From the NCBI RefSeq assembly GCF_035046485.1, contig NW_026917432.1:36001-100000 (forward strand): a stretch of DNA of 64,000 nt, written 5' to 3'. The stretch's first letter is position 1, and each line of letters starts with the position of its first letter. A model generated the notes under the pieces. That model searched no databases. It had not been told where the DNA came from and saw only the letters and a list, made by a program, of their open reading frames with translations. Origin of the DNA: Aedes albopictus. Taxonomy: Eukaryota > Arthropoda > Insecta > Diptera > Culicidae. Of the stretch, positions 1 to 11,545 are shown piece by piece. Position numbers and translations under genes: made by a program.

Positions 1-54
1 TGAAATTCACATGCTTTTGGGAGACTAAACATAGACAAAAATAAATAATGTTAA

Positions 55-308
55 TCTATATATATAAAAATGCAGTGGCATACGTGGGACCGCGCATAAC
101 TTGCGAACGGATGGTCCGATTTGGGTAGTCTAGGTTTTTTTCTGTTAGTTTTCACCCAAGGAAGGTTTATGAGGCAAAAAACATGGGCAAAAAGAGAGTT
201 TTTGCAAATCGGGTTTTTATACATTTTGAACGGGGACTTGGGCTTGACTAGGGACTTGAAACGTCAAAAAACGCAGTAGGCAAGACAAAGTTTGTCGGGT
301 ACAGCTAG
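55..308 (+). mobile_element. Short non-autonomous Helitron-like element
   Basis: The element starts with TCTATATATATAAAA right after an A (position 54) and ends in CTAG right before a T (position 309). That matches Helitron insertion between A and T without target duplication. Just upstream of the 3' end there is a perfect short hairpin, GACAAA-G-TTTGTC at 284-296, followed by GGGTACAGCTAG; this is the usual Helitron terminator layout. At 254 bp it has no coding capacity, so it would need Rep/helicase from an autonomous copy. The termini and hairpin are read directly from the sequence; the family assignment rests on general Helitron structure. Confidence 0.8.
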
Positions 309-1598
309 TTTTAAATATAAACACATGCTTGTTAAAATATAATGGTTCTTATAAAAGCGACGAAAAATTTAGAAAACTTTTTTATTTTTATTCTTTTCTT
401 AACTTTCTTAAATTATTCATTTTTTTTCTTTCTGACTGTCCCAGAATACTTTGTATAGCCATTATTGTGGTGGTTTGGAAACTTTTGAATTCGTTGCAGC
501 ACCGCAACCTAGATTTGATTCATTGGTATTGTGTTGAACTTTTTCCAAGCTCAAAATTTAGTATTTTGACGGTTTGTCTACTTTTTAGGTGATTTTCGTA
601 ACTTTTAATGTAGAACTCAATCGAGCCGAGCATGAATCAAGATGATCGGTTAATCCATTCGTGAGCTTTATTTTCTCAAAAGGAATTATGAATATGTTTA
701 GCTTCTTCTTCATGCTGGCGTTACATACCAATTAGAAAAGAGCTTGCTTTGGTGCTTCTCTCTATTTATTGAGCCGCCCTTCCACAATTATTAAGTGAAA
801 GCTTTCTTCGTATTCGTGTATCGTATGACAGGGTACGATGATATTCTATGCCCACGGTAGTCAATAATATTGTCATTACGAAAACGTGCAGAACTGACTA
901 GAGCTTCCCGTTATCAATGGCATAGTATTACTTACTCTTTGGTAAGATAAAAAAAAATCATATAAAAAGTAATGAAAACAATTGTTTTGTCACGCATTTT
1001 CTCCCCTAAACCTGTGCAACTATATGTTTATTGCACAAATGTCCCAAATGGTGAATATCGTGCCTCTGTAGCCAGTTTTCTGATGATAATATGTTTGCAG
1101 ATGTTTGGTACTTTTGCGACAGTTTATAGGTGGTGGACGCGCCAGGTGTAACTTTTTTTATTTATTATTGTATGATGCGTCCTGTTTTTTTTAACTTGTT
1201 ATTTATCGTGTAAAAAACAAATAAACAAAACGCTCTATTCCAAATTATCATACAGAAGCTACAATATTATATGCACTTTTATGCATATAATGCTCTACAT
1301 TCACCTGTGATTACAATGAAAGGTTTTTCAGATAATGCACGTAAGTTATAACTCACATCCCTGTAGGCTACTTGCTCTGTATAATAAAACATTTTTGTTT
1401 ATTTTTTTTTTTTCATTAGAACCTTGATTATGCATTTGAACCTTGGTTATACATTAATGTAGCTTTTCTGAACATTAATCAGTAAAAAAAGATTAATTTC
1501 CAGATAAAATAGTCATTTATCGTGATCGATTAGGTAACTTCAAAGGAAATTGCCTACCTTCAGGCGTTTAGAGGGGCATTTTAAATATTTGGTTTTGC
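309..1598. other. AT-rich stretch without a gene
   Basis: No open frame here has coding character. The 87-codon frame at 329-592 is low-complexity Phe/Leu-rich translation of AT-rich DNA. The only notable segment is 1033-1084, listed separately, which is related to 54206-54257. Confidence 0.6.
1033..1084 (-). repeat. 52-bp segment homologous to 54206-54257
   Basis: It aligns without gaps to 54206-54257 with 45 of 52 bases identical. On the minus strand both copies can be read as a similar peptide (QKTGYRGTIFTIWDICA here, QKAGFRGTLSSIWDICA there), with mostly conservative changes (Y/F, I/L). This suggests remnants of one protein-coding repeat or gene. No longer frame survives here, and I do not recognise the family. 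Confidence 0.5.
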
Positions 1599-1777
1599 GG
1601 AGCGGACCTGGTGTGATGGTTAGAACACTTGACTATCACGCCGAGGACCTGGGATCGAATCCCACTCCCGACAAACTCGCAAAATGTGAGTTCTTCCTTC
1701 GGAAGGGAAGTAAAGCGTGGGTCCCGAGATGAACTAGCCTAGGGCTAAAAATCTCGTTAATACAGATAAAAAAAAAA
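1599..1777 (+). mobile_element. tRNA-derived SINE (Feilai-like), complete with TSD
   Basis: The head is tRNA-like. An A-box-like stretch, TGGTGTGATGGTTAGAAC, lies near 1609-1626 and a B-box, GGATCGAATCCC, near 1652. A tRNA-unrelated body and an A-rich tail follow. A 10-bp direct repeat, TTGGTTTTGC, occurs at 1589-1598 and again at 1778-1787 right after the tail, which is a target-site duplication from LINE-assisted retroposition. It looks like the Feilai group known from Aedes aegypti, named from memory. The 60-codon frame across it is incidental. Confidence 0.85.
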
Positions 1778-1787
1778 TTGGTTTTGC

Positions 1788-4390
1788 CTTTTAACAGTCA
1801 CATCACTAGTTGTATCAATTTTGACGCGTTATTCGGGTGTAGAAGAATAAAATTAAGCTGAAAGTCTAGCACTTGAGAGGTTTTGTGTAACATTTCACTC
1901 ACAATACAAAAACATTTTTATAAATATCGCATTTTTTTGAAATTTTTTACCTTTTTTTTCTTCTTATTTGAAAAACTGATCATGAATTTATCTGAGTTAA
2001 GATAAAGTTATATAGTTTGTCGAACTTTTGAAGTTTCTATCAGAAAGTTAACATGACTTGATATCATTTTAAATCTGAATCATGATATACTTTATTTTTT
2101 TTTCGTTCAAATATTTTCAAACTACTGTACAACGGCAACGATTGATTTCGTTCTCTTTGTTATCATTCGGGCAAACTTTCGTAATTGAAAAATACAAAAA
2201 TAATTCTTTTGTTTTGAATAGGATAAAACTGTGGCATATGGCTTCTATTAGTAAGTTGATTCATTGTGTAAAATATTTGAGTTTTAGAAAAGTTAATATT
2301 TTGACTACATTTTTCTTACAAATACTGTAAAATGGCAAAACTTTGATTATCTTTAAATATATTCCCAGGAATAATTCAGTATTTTTAAACAAGTCCTGGA
2401 ATTTCATTTAACACATCCCACACATGTTGTACATAATAAAAAGATTTTTTTTTTTGTTAAACTAAGAGTTACATAAACGTATGTGGAACATGCGTGTGCA
2501 CTTGGGTTGCATATTTACCGTTCTCAGCATTCAATTCATCCACTCATAATTATAGCACACAACTACTACGTAAAAAAACACGATACATACAATTTTCATT
2601 AAAAATCCGCAACACATACAACATTTTCAAGATAATTTGATTGCGTTTGATTTCTGTTAAAAGTCTCTAATTTGATTAACAGAATTTCAATAATCATTGC
2701 TTATTTCAGCCAGATTGAAAGCCATGATTATCTACCTATCTACATGGTAATCTAAAGATTACCTTGGTGGTCACAATGTTTACATAGGATAATATTTACG
2801 CAGCGGTTTACGCTGTTTAGTGAATCGCCCTAGCGACATTTTAATGGAATCCGGAAAAAGTGATCACTTCACAGGCGTCCTTTCAGGCCTGACAATAGCT
2901 TTTTTTTATAATATCAAAATAAATTATGGATTGGTTACTTATTGCTATGATATTAGTTTTGATGGGGTTGACATTGGCGCAATGGAGTAAAATAATTTTC
3001 ATGGTCACGCAAGTCACACAGCATCGCTCAAATGCCTAAAGAAGCACAAGTACAATCATTCATTTCTTCTAGCATCTGCAGAACTAAAATAACAATGAAA
3101 ACAATCAGTCTGCTATGGTGATAGACCGCACCGCGTTATTTTCTATCTTCTTTGTTCCACATGTTTGCCAAATTGCACTTTAAATAAAAGTGTTTGTTAT
3201 CAGCCACCAAAAAAGTACGATTAAGCATAGGCATCGGGGAACAAAGTGAGAGGTAACACTGAATTGCCAAATGCTGATAAGATTAAGCGTGTATTCGAGG
3301 TTTCAACTAGCAAAATCTCCAACTAATGGTGTACACTATGTAATTCTTTCCACATGTATATTTACCGCACTGTCGTTTTCGACAAATGTTTTATGATTTA
3401 TTGATTATGTACTCAAAATATGGCAAATACCACCTCACCTAGCAAGAACACTATCAACTTATGTGATTAGCGTAGTGTCATAAAGATTAGAACGCTATTT
3501 TCAGTGCTTACGTTTTTCGAATCCAATTAAAAGATAAGACCTTTTATAACCAAAAATTGGGCATACGAACAGACGAAACTTAAGTTGAAATGTTTTGCAA
3601 CACTTAGTGGCGTGTAATTAACTCAAATGTTTCATCAACTATAAGATAGCATTATAAAATAATATAAATGTTGACTTCTTCTTTGGCATTCCAGATCCCC
3701 ATCGCATTTCAGTACATATAAAAAGAAACTAATCTTTTTTGCTTCAAGTTTGCTGTTATGGGTACGGTTGTATCACGTGCCGAGCAGAAGAGAACATCAA
3801 TAGTACAATAAAATATGTTATTTTGGCATAATAACTGTTTAATGGAAACAGTATTTTTTGTATTAATAACATATCTTATTATGTTATAAGCTTGTCTGTC
3901 ATAAGCGACAAAATAACAAAAATCATAACAAAAAATGTTCCTGGAAGACCAATTCAATAACATTTTTTGTTAGATTCAATAACAACTTAATAACAATGAA
4001 TTTTGTTGTGGATTTGGAGATTTGTTATTGTTGTGTTATAGTTCATCACATATTTGTACATTTTCTATAAGCAGAATAATAACAAAACTTAGTCTACAAC
4101 AAAGTATATTGTTGAAATGTTATTTAGTAGATGAATCTCAATAACTTGATCATAACAAAATAAGATTGCCCTACAAAACGTTTTATGAAAAAGTAATACT
4201 TTGATAAGTATTAATAATTAATAAATAATAACAAGTTCAATATTAGGTATTTATAAATAATAAATAATATGCAATTATGCAAACGAATAGCCTCTGATGT
4301 CCTGAAAAACTTTGCCGAAGTCCTCAAAGCGATCCGAGTCTTGTTGCAAAAGTAATAACCTACTGATCGTATGAGTGTATTTAACGTTTA
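1788..4390. other. Gene-free AT-rich DNA
   Basis: No coding frame is supported. Between about 3700 and 4200 the sequence is dominated by imperfect AATAACAA / TTGTTATT motifs in both orientations, which looks like a degenerate local repeat. Nothing else stands out. Confidence 0.5.
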
Positions 4391-4894
4391 AGGTGTCAGG
4401 CCATTCGGCCGAAGGTCATTAGGCCGAATGGTCATTAGGCCGAATAGTCATTGGGTCTTCTTCTTGCCGTTACGTCCCCACTGAGGCCAAGCCTGCTTCT
4501 CAGCACAGTTATTAACTGAGAGGTTCCTCTGCAAATGACCATTTTGCATGTGTTTATTGTGTGACAGGCACGAAGATACTTTATTGATGCTGAATCTACA
4601 GATATTTTACCCATGATTTTTTCCTTATTTTAAACATAGGCTGTTCTTTCTAGTATCATTGCTAAAATAGTTTTTGACGCTGAAACTGCTAATATTCAAT
4701 TCATATTTTTTTCCTTCTTTAAAACATAGGCTATTCTTCCTAGTTTCATTGTTAAACTAGTTTTTGGCAAAAATTGTTGGAAAAGGTAAAAACAACATAT
4801 CCCTTTACAGGCTCATAACGGCTGACTTTCAATTCGTCCTGATGACAATTCGGCCTAGTGACCATTCGGCCTAATGACCTTCGGCCTAATGACC
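4391..4894. mobile_element. TIR element with GGCCGAA/TTCGGCC repeats, holding a SINE fragment
   Basis: The left end (about 4398-4450) carries several copies of a GGTCATTAGGCCGAAT unit. The right end (4845-4894) carries the reverse complement, ATTCGGCCTAATGACC, in the same multi-copy form. The termini are about 50 bp long. The interior contains an antisense SINE fragment (4456-4580) and two copies of a stretch with CATAGGCTRTTCTTYCTAGT (near 4634 and 4727). No transposase frame is present, so this is non-autonomous. No clear target duplication was seen. Confidence 0.6.
4456..4580 (-). mobile_element. Antisense fragment of the 20735-type SINE
   Basis: The reverse complement matches the 3' half of the complete SINE at 20735-21019. 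Shared stretches include CTTCGTGCCTG, CTCTCAGTTAATAACTGTG, CTGAGAAGCAGGCTT and GGGGACGTAACGGCAAGAAGAAG (GAGGACGTTACGCCAAGAAGAG in the full copy). The copy lacks about 25 internal bases and the whole tRNA-like head. It lies inside the TIR element at 4391-4894. Confidence 0.75.
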
Positions 4895-5912
4895 CAGCAT
4901 CAACATTTAACATGTAAAGGAATATCATCACTAATAAAATCACAATTCTTGTCCAGAATTGTCAAGAGAATATCTTTTTCCACATGCATCGGATCGCTTT
5001 TTCGGCAAATCCTTGTCAATACTTTGACAAAAGCGGTTATATGGTAAAGGACAATTTTAGGCAACTTTCAAGAAAAATACAAAAAAGTATGTTTTCCCAT
5101 GTAAAATCCCATAAAAATTTCAATCGCGATGCGCAAGATGTAGGCTAAACCACACGGTGTCAAAATTTCGATTATTATCGAACTTGCGTGTACTTCGGAT
5201 TTTTCTTCACATAATGTCAGAGCTATGGCTAAATAGTAAATGGAGAGTTTGAAAATATTCCATCGCGGAAATTTTGGTTTAGATAAGTTTTTGAGTTTTT
5301 TCCAAGCTAAAAATCAATAAATATTATTTTAGCCTAAAATAGGCCCCATACAAAATGTATGGAAAAATTTTCGCCGATAAAATATTTTCTAGTCTTCCGA
5401 TTATGAATATGATTATGAATACTAATCATTTTTGAAGAAAAATACGAGGTACATGAAAGTTCGATAATATCATGCCCAAATTTTGCACAGTTGTTTGAGA
5501 CCTCAAAGAGCATCTAAAAAACTTTGATCTAATTGAATTTGATCAATTTAAAAAAATTTATACAACGTTCACCCATCCTAATTCTCAACTAATAAATAAT
5601 TATATTGACGTCAAAACCTTTCTAATATCATAACCAATTAATAGCCAAATTGTGGCTCTTACTGATGATGGGTCTTGAACTCACTGTAGTTCGGATACCT
5701 CAAGCCAGTGAAGCTCCTTCTTCTATGGGATGATAAAAACCTGTCACATGGCGACCGTGACAGTACCATGATTCCTATACATGTTTGCTTGAGCTTGACT
5801 GGCACTCACAAGGAATCAATGAGATAACTGCTTGGGACTAACAAGCATCTTCAATGTGAGAGCGTTGGTGGTCTTCTATTTTTAGGCGAGAATGTGGAGA
5901 ATATATATGTGG
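4895..5912. other. No gene seen
   Basis: Moderately AT-rich sequence with no coding frame, no clear terminal repeats and no RNA gene. Confidence 0.5.
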
Positions 5913-6375
5913 AGTATATATGAATATACAAAGTCGTAGGGAAGAACCTTCTGTATGTGAATCAGAAGCGTCTTCTTAACATGTTTGCCCAGAAAATCGT
6001 TTTTTAATTCTTATTTTATCATAAATTCTATCTTAAAAAAAAAAAAAAAAAAAACACTACACCGTCTTCAGTCAGAGAGGCTGTACAGACTGAACATTAC
6101 ATACACGAGACAACGGACAACACACATAACAACCAGTGACCCAATGGAGAACTTTCCGTTTGGCGAAAAGTTTTCCCCGACTGAAGTGGGAATCGAACCC
6201 GCACTCCGAGGCGTTTCGTAAGCCTCTGGCTGAAGACGGTGTAGTGTATTTAAAAAATAGAATTTATGATAAAATAAGAATTAAAAAACGATTTTCTGGG
6301 CAAACTTGTTAAGGAGACGCTTCTGATTCATATACAGAAGGTTCTTCCCTACTACTTTGTATATTCATATATACT
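5913..6375. mobile_element. Foldback element with a tRNA-like core
   Basis: The left arm (about 5913-6060) and right arm (about 6232-6375) are near-perfect reverse complements. For example TGAATATACAAAG near 5931 pairs with CTTTGTATATTCA near 6355, and AGAAAATCGTTTTTTAATTC pairs with its complement near 6285. The centre (6057-6243) is itself closed by CTACACCGTCTTCAG and its complement, CTGAAGACGGTGTAG. Read on the minus strand it contains GGGTTCGATTCCCAC, a good tRNA B-box/T-arm, after a hairpin resembling an anticodon arm. It has no coding capacity. Confidence 0.75.
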
Positions 6376-6711
6376 TGTGAAAACAAAACAAAGACCGCTC
6401 AAATTAGTCCTACTTTTTATAAACTATGCGAGGTCTCAAGTAAGTAATTGAATTTTATCATCAACATTGCTAGACACAAAAAAGCATTTTATTTTTCACG
6501 GAATCTTCGCAATTTAATATAATTTGATTATGTTCACTTCAAGTATTCCACGTGTAAACAAAGTTGATTGCTTCTACTCGCTTAAGTTGGTAGAAAATAA
6601 ACGAGTTGATTCTAACTCCCCGTCAATTTATCACGAAATCAAAACTTATAGAATATTAAAAGAAAGTATATATAGATGCATAATTTTGAGTTGCAGCGGA
6701 AAAATTCAAAT

Positions 6712-6992
6712 AACCACTGAATCAAAATTTAACCATCGAGCAACAATAACGATAATTTCGTGACCTGCATTTGTCGTAACATAAGTTTGTCCCTACTTGA
6801 ACAGATTATGATAGGGATTGTAAACCACGATTTAAGTGATTTTTAGGCCTTGCATTGTATTTTTCAAGCGGTAACTTTGGGTCGGTAAACACTGCAATGC
6901 TGTTGAAGATCTACCTTAAAACTGGTTCGATTTTGAGTTAGTAATAATCAATTATTGACGAGTTGAAAAGAACGCAACAAATTCAGTTACCA
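6712..6992. repeat. Dispersed repeat, copy 1 (partner at 21494-21790)
   Basis: About 280 bp align in direct orientation to 21494-21790. Shared stretches include GCGGTAACTTTGGGTCGG (GAGTCGG in copy 2), GTAAACACTGCAA, TTAGTAATAAT and GAGTTGAAAAGAACGCAACA. The family is unknown and no termini could be fixed here. It has no coding capacity. Confidence 0.7.
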
Positions 6993-7701
6993 ATTGGCTT
7001 CTTTAACGGTTTTGAGATAAATCCATATTCTGAATCTGCACGCAAAACTGAGGCAAGATCCAAATTTTCATGAATTTTGATGCCCGAGAACCTATTTAAA
7101 TATCAATTTGAAGTTTATGTAGCTGTAGCAGCGATTTGTCGTATCACCCTTTGCATTTTATACTGGGCGTAGCTGTCCAGCAGTTGCCCAACTGTCAAAA
7201 GGTGATACGGAAAAATTTCTGTGAAATTCATTTAAGGTAGCAAAATAAAGTTCTAAAAATCTGATAAAAAATCATAGTGGCTCAGAAAAAGGTGCTCTTT
7301 CGTATAAAACTAAAAAATCAAGACGTTTTTGAAAACTTAAAAACAAAACTTAATTGGGATAGAGAGTCATCATCTGTGTTATTTGTTTTTTTATCTTTAT
7401 TTGAATCTCAATCAATTTGTACATTCATAAACTTCAACAAGGTGTTCTGTGTATTATTATAGTGTATCCTAATTTGGTAAAATAAATTGAAGCTATTATC
7501 AATATTGATTAATAATAATATATTACCTTTCATTTGCTGTAGCAGTTAAGATATGCAGACTTTGTTTTTCACCTGCGTGTGAGAAATACATTTTTTTTTA
7601 CTTACCCTAACTCTAACCTAACTTAAACTAATCATACAGAGGACTAATCGAAACTAATTGAAACTAAAAGATGAAAAAATACCAACTTAACCACACCCCC
7701 A

Positions 7702-7720
7702 CCCCCCCCCCCCCCCCCCC
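7702..7720. repeat. Poly-C tract
   Basis: A run of 19 C follows CCACACCCCCA. Its length is likely to vary between individuals and to suffer sequencing error. Confidence 0.9.
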
Positions 7721-7794
7721 AGATTACGGTAAGCATTCTTGATGTACAATTGCAAATATTTATTTGGTGTAATACACAACTATGTTATGCTCTT

Positions 7795-8894
7795 TATACA
7801 GCCATTCCATAGAAAAATGATATAGTGCATCTCCGATTGTCGTGAAACTTGGTGGGCTTGTAGTTCTTCGGAAATAATTAGACCCGTATTTTTTTATTTC
7901 GTCATTAGGGTGACCAATTTTCATATAGGGTGGTCCAAAAAATCAAGGTTTTTCAAAACTAAAAATTTTCAAAAAACCGTAACTTTTGAACCATTTGACC
8001 GATTTTAAACTTCTTTTCTTTGTTTGAAAGCTATTGAATTGTAGTTTTCAGGAAAAATACGTTAAAGGGGCTAAAATGTAAAGAGTATTATAAAATATGC
8101 AAATATATTAGTTTTTTTCACGTTTTCATGGTCTCGGGACCAAAGAGATACCCTGGATTTATATTTTTATCAGAAAATTCAGGAAATTTGGCAAGAATCA
8201 AAAAATCAGATATGTATGTTGTTTTGTTTTTGAGATATGATTTTTTGAATATAGAGAGTCATATATTTTAGTACTAGCTACTCTAAAATTGCCTGAAATT
8301 GCAAATTCTCATAAAACTATGCATAGTACTGCTTTTTAAAGTGATTCCTGGTGGTTTTGGTATCCATAATATTATAAGGAATCAAAATATAATCAAATTT
8401 AAAAAAGTGTCTTGGATGGGAAAATTTGACCTTTTATTTTCAAAAAATCATATCTCAAAAACTAAACAACATACATCTCTGATTTTTTGATATGTTACGC
8501 CAAATTTCCTGAATTTTCTGATAAAAATATAAAACTAGGGTACCTCTTTGGTCTTGAGACCATGAAAACGTGAAAAAACTAATATATTTGCATATTTTAT
8601 AATACTCTTTGCATTTTAGCCCCTTTAACGTATTTTTCCTGAAAACTACAATTCAATAACTTTTAAACAAAAAAAAAAAGTTTAAAATCGGTCAACTGGT
8701 TCAAAAGTTACGATTTTTTGAAAATTTTTAGTTTTGGAAAACCTTAATTTTTTGGACCACCCTATATGAAAATTGGTCACCCTAATGACGAAATAAAAAA
8801 TACGGGTCTTATTATTTCCGAAGAACTACAAGCCCACCAAGTTTCACGACAATCGGAGATGCACTATATCGTTTTTCTATGGAATGGCTGTATA
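7795..8894. mobile_element. 1.1-kb foldback element
   Basis: The left arm (about 7795-8248) begins TATACAGCCATTCCATAG. The right arm (about 8443-8894) ends CTATGGAATGGCTGTATA and is its near-perfect complement over roughly 450 bp. About 190 bp of unpaired DNA lies between. Long matches include AGGGTGACCAATTTTCATA with its complement and CCGATTGTCGTGAAACTTGG with its complement. The 63-codon frame near the centre is not gene-like. This is a non-autonomous long-TIR element; no clear target duplication was found. Confidence 0.8.
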
Positions 8895-9033
8895 TACAGC
8901 AGAATGGCAGTTAATGCAGCATAGTAACCAGATGACCTAACGACCTAATGAGTTCTAACTTTAAAGGCGTTACTTCCAGTTACACATGAATTGCGTCCAA
9001 TCATTCGAATAATTGGATAACAATTATTAAGCA

Positions 9034-9279
9034 AAAAAGAAAATAGGGTTAAGTACTGTTCCTTTTAATTCCACCAAGAATTTGCATCTTTTGATAGATA
9101 CGTATTTCGACCTCAACTGTAAGGTCATCTTCAGTGTCTTGCACTTGACTCGACTCGAGTCTCGATCTCGAGTCGTCACTGAAGACGACCTTACTGTTGA
9201 GGTCGAAACACGTATCTGTCAAAGGATACAAATTATTAGTGGAATTAAAAGGAACAGTACTTAACCCGATTTTCTTTTT
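9034..9279. repeat. Palindromic repeat with hammerhead-like motifs
   Basis: The two arms are reverse complements, closing from AAAAGAAAATAGGGTTAAGT on the left to its complement on the right. Each arm, read toward its outer end, contains CTGAAGA, a short stem GACC...GGTC, then GAAA, then a short palindrome and TCTGTC or TCTATC. This is the order of elements of a hammerhead ribozyme (plus strand 9179-9220). Open frames on both strands are by-products of the palindrome. It is related to 16993-17244 and 40110-40515 by the shared ATACGTATTTCGAC / TTTTAATTCC blocks. Confidence 0.65.
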
Positions 9280-9292
9280 ACGTACAGGTATT

Positions 9293-9343
9293 CCACACCC
9301 AGGTACATCATCATAACACACCCAGGTACATCATCATTAACAA
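9293..9343. repeat. Two-copy tandem duplication
   Basis: CACACCCAGGTACATCATCA occurs twice in a row, about 23 bp apart. It is a small local duplication just outside the palindrome. Confidence 0.75.
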
Positions 9344-9370
9344 ATTATTGATGCTTTAAAAAAAGTTTAG

Positions 9371-9409
9371 ATTAGCTTAGCTTAGCTTAGCTTAGCTTAG
9401 CTTAGCTTA
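9371..9409. repeat. (TTAGC)n microsatellite
   Basis: About seven uninterrupted TTAGC units. A shorter, degenerate tract of the same unit lies at 29421-29452 in a br intron. It differs from the common insect telomeric unit TTAGG, so a simple repeat is the safest call. Confidence 0.85.
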
Positions 9410-10435
9410 CACTGACTGCACATATCAATGGTTGCTACTCCGTGATTGACCCGAACTAATGACAGTTGCACAATGAATCAACCGAATAATTGACAGGGAG
9501 TGGTCAACATTCTCACTGTGCAAACTAAAATTGCTAACAGAGATCTCTGATTCCTCATGGAATCCTACATTCTGAATTAGATCAATGATTTCAGATGGGA
9601 ACCCATGCCCTAGACGGAATTTCAAATTCTAGTTCCAATCCCAGATACCAATTGGGATCGCAGACTCTCGATTGAATTGTTAATTCTATTAGGGATGATA
9701 GATTCCAGATGGGATTTGAATTTATATTAATGATGAGTTAATGAAATTGAAGCAAAAGTTCGATAGACATGCGTTAATGTTTAACGACAAGCGTGTCCAC
9801 CACTGATCGCATACAAGCAAACTCATGGAGAAGCTAGGTTATTTTTTTCTCTCTCCAATGTTCGGTTTGAATGTCAAAGTGTAGCTTATTGAAGCACATG
9901 CAGTTTTGATTCTCGATCAAATGTCAATAACAATAATGGAAAACCTACACTTTTGTGATGAATGGCAATATGTGACCAGATGTCTAGCCCAGATATATAA
10001 AGAAAGTCGGTTTTTAAATGCGATATAAGAGGAAAACATGGTGAACTAGGTAATATTAGAACATATTGGTGTAGCTTGTCTCAACCACTTTCTACCCAAA
10101 AGTCCAACATATGTGCAACAAAGCAGATTTGAAAACATTGATCAAATGATGGACAAGCAACCGATATTTAATAATCGACCATGCGCCTCCACGGCATTAG
10201 CTCAAGTTGCTTCCCCTGATGGCTGCGTATACTGTAGCCTTAGCTGAAATATAAGCAAACAAGTTATCTGTCGTTGGACCATTACCTACTACTGTCCGTA
10301 TCGTATGCTTATACTATGAAACTCCCAAAGCTGCACTAAGCCTAATCTATTCGTAGTACATGAAGCATCTAGTGGTACGACACTCCACAACGGTAGAATG
10401 CAAATAACTAAACATGTGTTCTAGCTGCGGCTGTG

Positions 10436-10447
10436 TGTATATATAAA
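10436..10447 (+). promoter_or_regulatory. Possible TATA box
   Basis: GTATATATAAAG precedes a less AT-rich, unique-looking stretch. It would fit a core promoter on the strand of br about 13 kb upstream of the first coding exon. TATA-like strings arise easily in such AT-rich DNA, so this is only a candidate. Confidence 0.2.
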
Positions 10448-11520
10448 GTACCGTCTGCATGCATGGCGAAGAAGAAAAGGCAATCGACCGTTTGTCCGAC
10501 ACTGTCACTGGGTTAAGGTGAAGGTCATATATTCTCTACTCTACTACAACACTATGGTGCTGTGCTGCCTGCAACAGCGTTCATTCCTTTGCTTTTCCTG
10601 CTGTCTGGTAGACAGTTATACGCGCGATGCCGGGGTATGTATTTTTGCTATTTTGATTTGAGCAGAATGTGTTGTGTGCTTAGCTGTTGCTGCTGCAGCA
10701 CCGCACACAGCGCACCATCAACAACATCCAGCAAGGCGAGGAAAGTACGTCGTGGACTCGGGCATAACGAGTACGAGTATCGAAACTGCACGTTAGTGAC
10801 GACTAGATCACATGCAGACCTAGTGGTCTGGAAAGCTTAATACGCATCGACTATGTAGTCTAAACGACATTTCAAACTTATTTTCACTGTGGTTGATCAT
10901 TAAATCTTCATCGTAAACAGTAAAAAGACAAAAAAAATCGTGCATGGAACTCCTTAACTTAAACTTTTCTATATTCGCATGCCATACAGATAATTAAGAA
11001 TTCCTAGCTCACAAGTCACCATTCTCGTCAAAGCAGCTTAATTGATTCCATGGCGTTTCGAAACTATGTTGAGTGTTGCTCGTAAATTAAGCAACTATTT
11101 TCTGTATACAAAACAAATCTTTTCAGTAACTTTATTCCCAACTTCTGTGACCACCGTGGTGTATCTGCCAAGTATTTTCCTAGATGCGAGCATGTACACA
11201 CTACTGATGGCTATGTACCTACGAATGGTAGAAAGGAAAAAAAGCTCAAACGGTTTTGCTTTTCACAGCCGGAAAAGCTCTCACATATGCTGGGCGTCCT
11301 CAGACTGCCATGCTTTGGCTTCCCGTCCCGATAGTGTAGTAGGTATACAAAGAGCGAGGAGGATGTGCATACAAAATACATGTGCCGTATGTGCTCCTGC
11401 ATGACCGAGCTATGACTATTTTGCATCACACATCAAACCACCAGCACACCCGCCAACTAACACTAACGTTGAGGAATAGTTTTCACTTTCAACTTGTTGA
11501 CTTGTTGTTGTCGGTCTGGG

Positions 11521-11545
11521 TCGGTCGGTCGGTCGGTCGGTCGGC
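11521..11545. repeat. (TCGG)n microsatellite
   Basis: Six perfect TCGG units in a row. Confidence 0.9.

Noticed and set aside
1609..1680. Possible tRNA gene with good A and B boxes
   Set aside because: The body, A-rich tail and flanking 10-bp duplication show a tRNA-derived SINE, and no complete cloverleaf closes at the ends.
6165..6235. Minus-strand tRNA-like sequence
   Set aside because: The T-arm is good, but no acceptor stem or D-arm is found. It lies in the core of a foldback element.
9049..9321. 90- and 60-codon frames on opposite strands with similar sequence
   Set aside because: Mirror translations of the 9034-9279 palindrome.
9371..9409. Interstitial telomere
   Set aside because: The unit is TTAGC, not TTAGG, and the tract is short.
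10562..11404. Frames of 92 and 120 codons in less AT-rich DNA
   Set aside because: No domain, no convincing splice or promoter context, and overlapping frames on both strands of equal quality.
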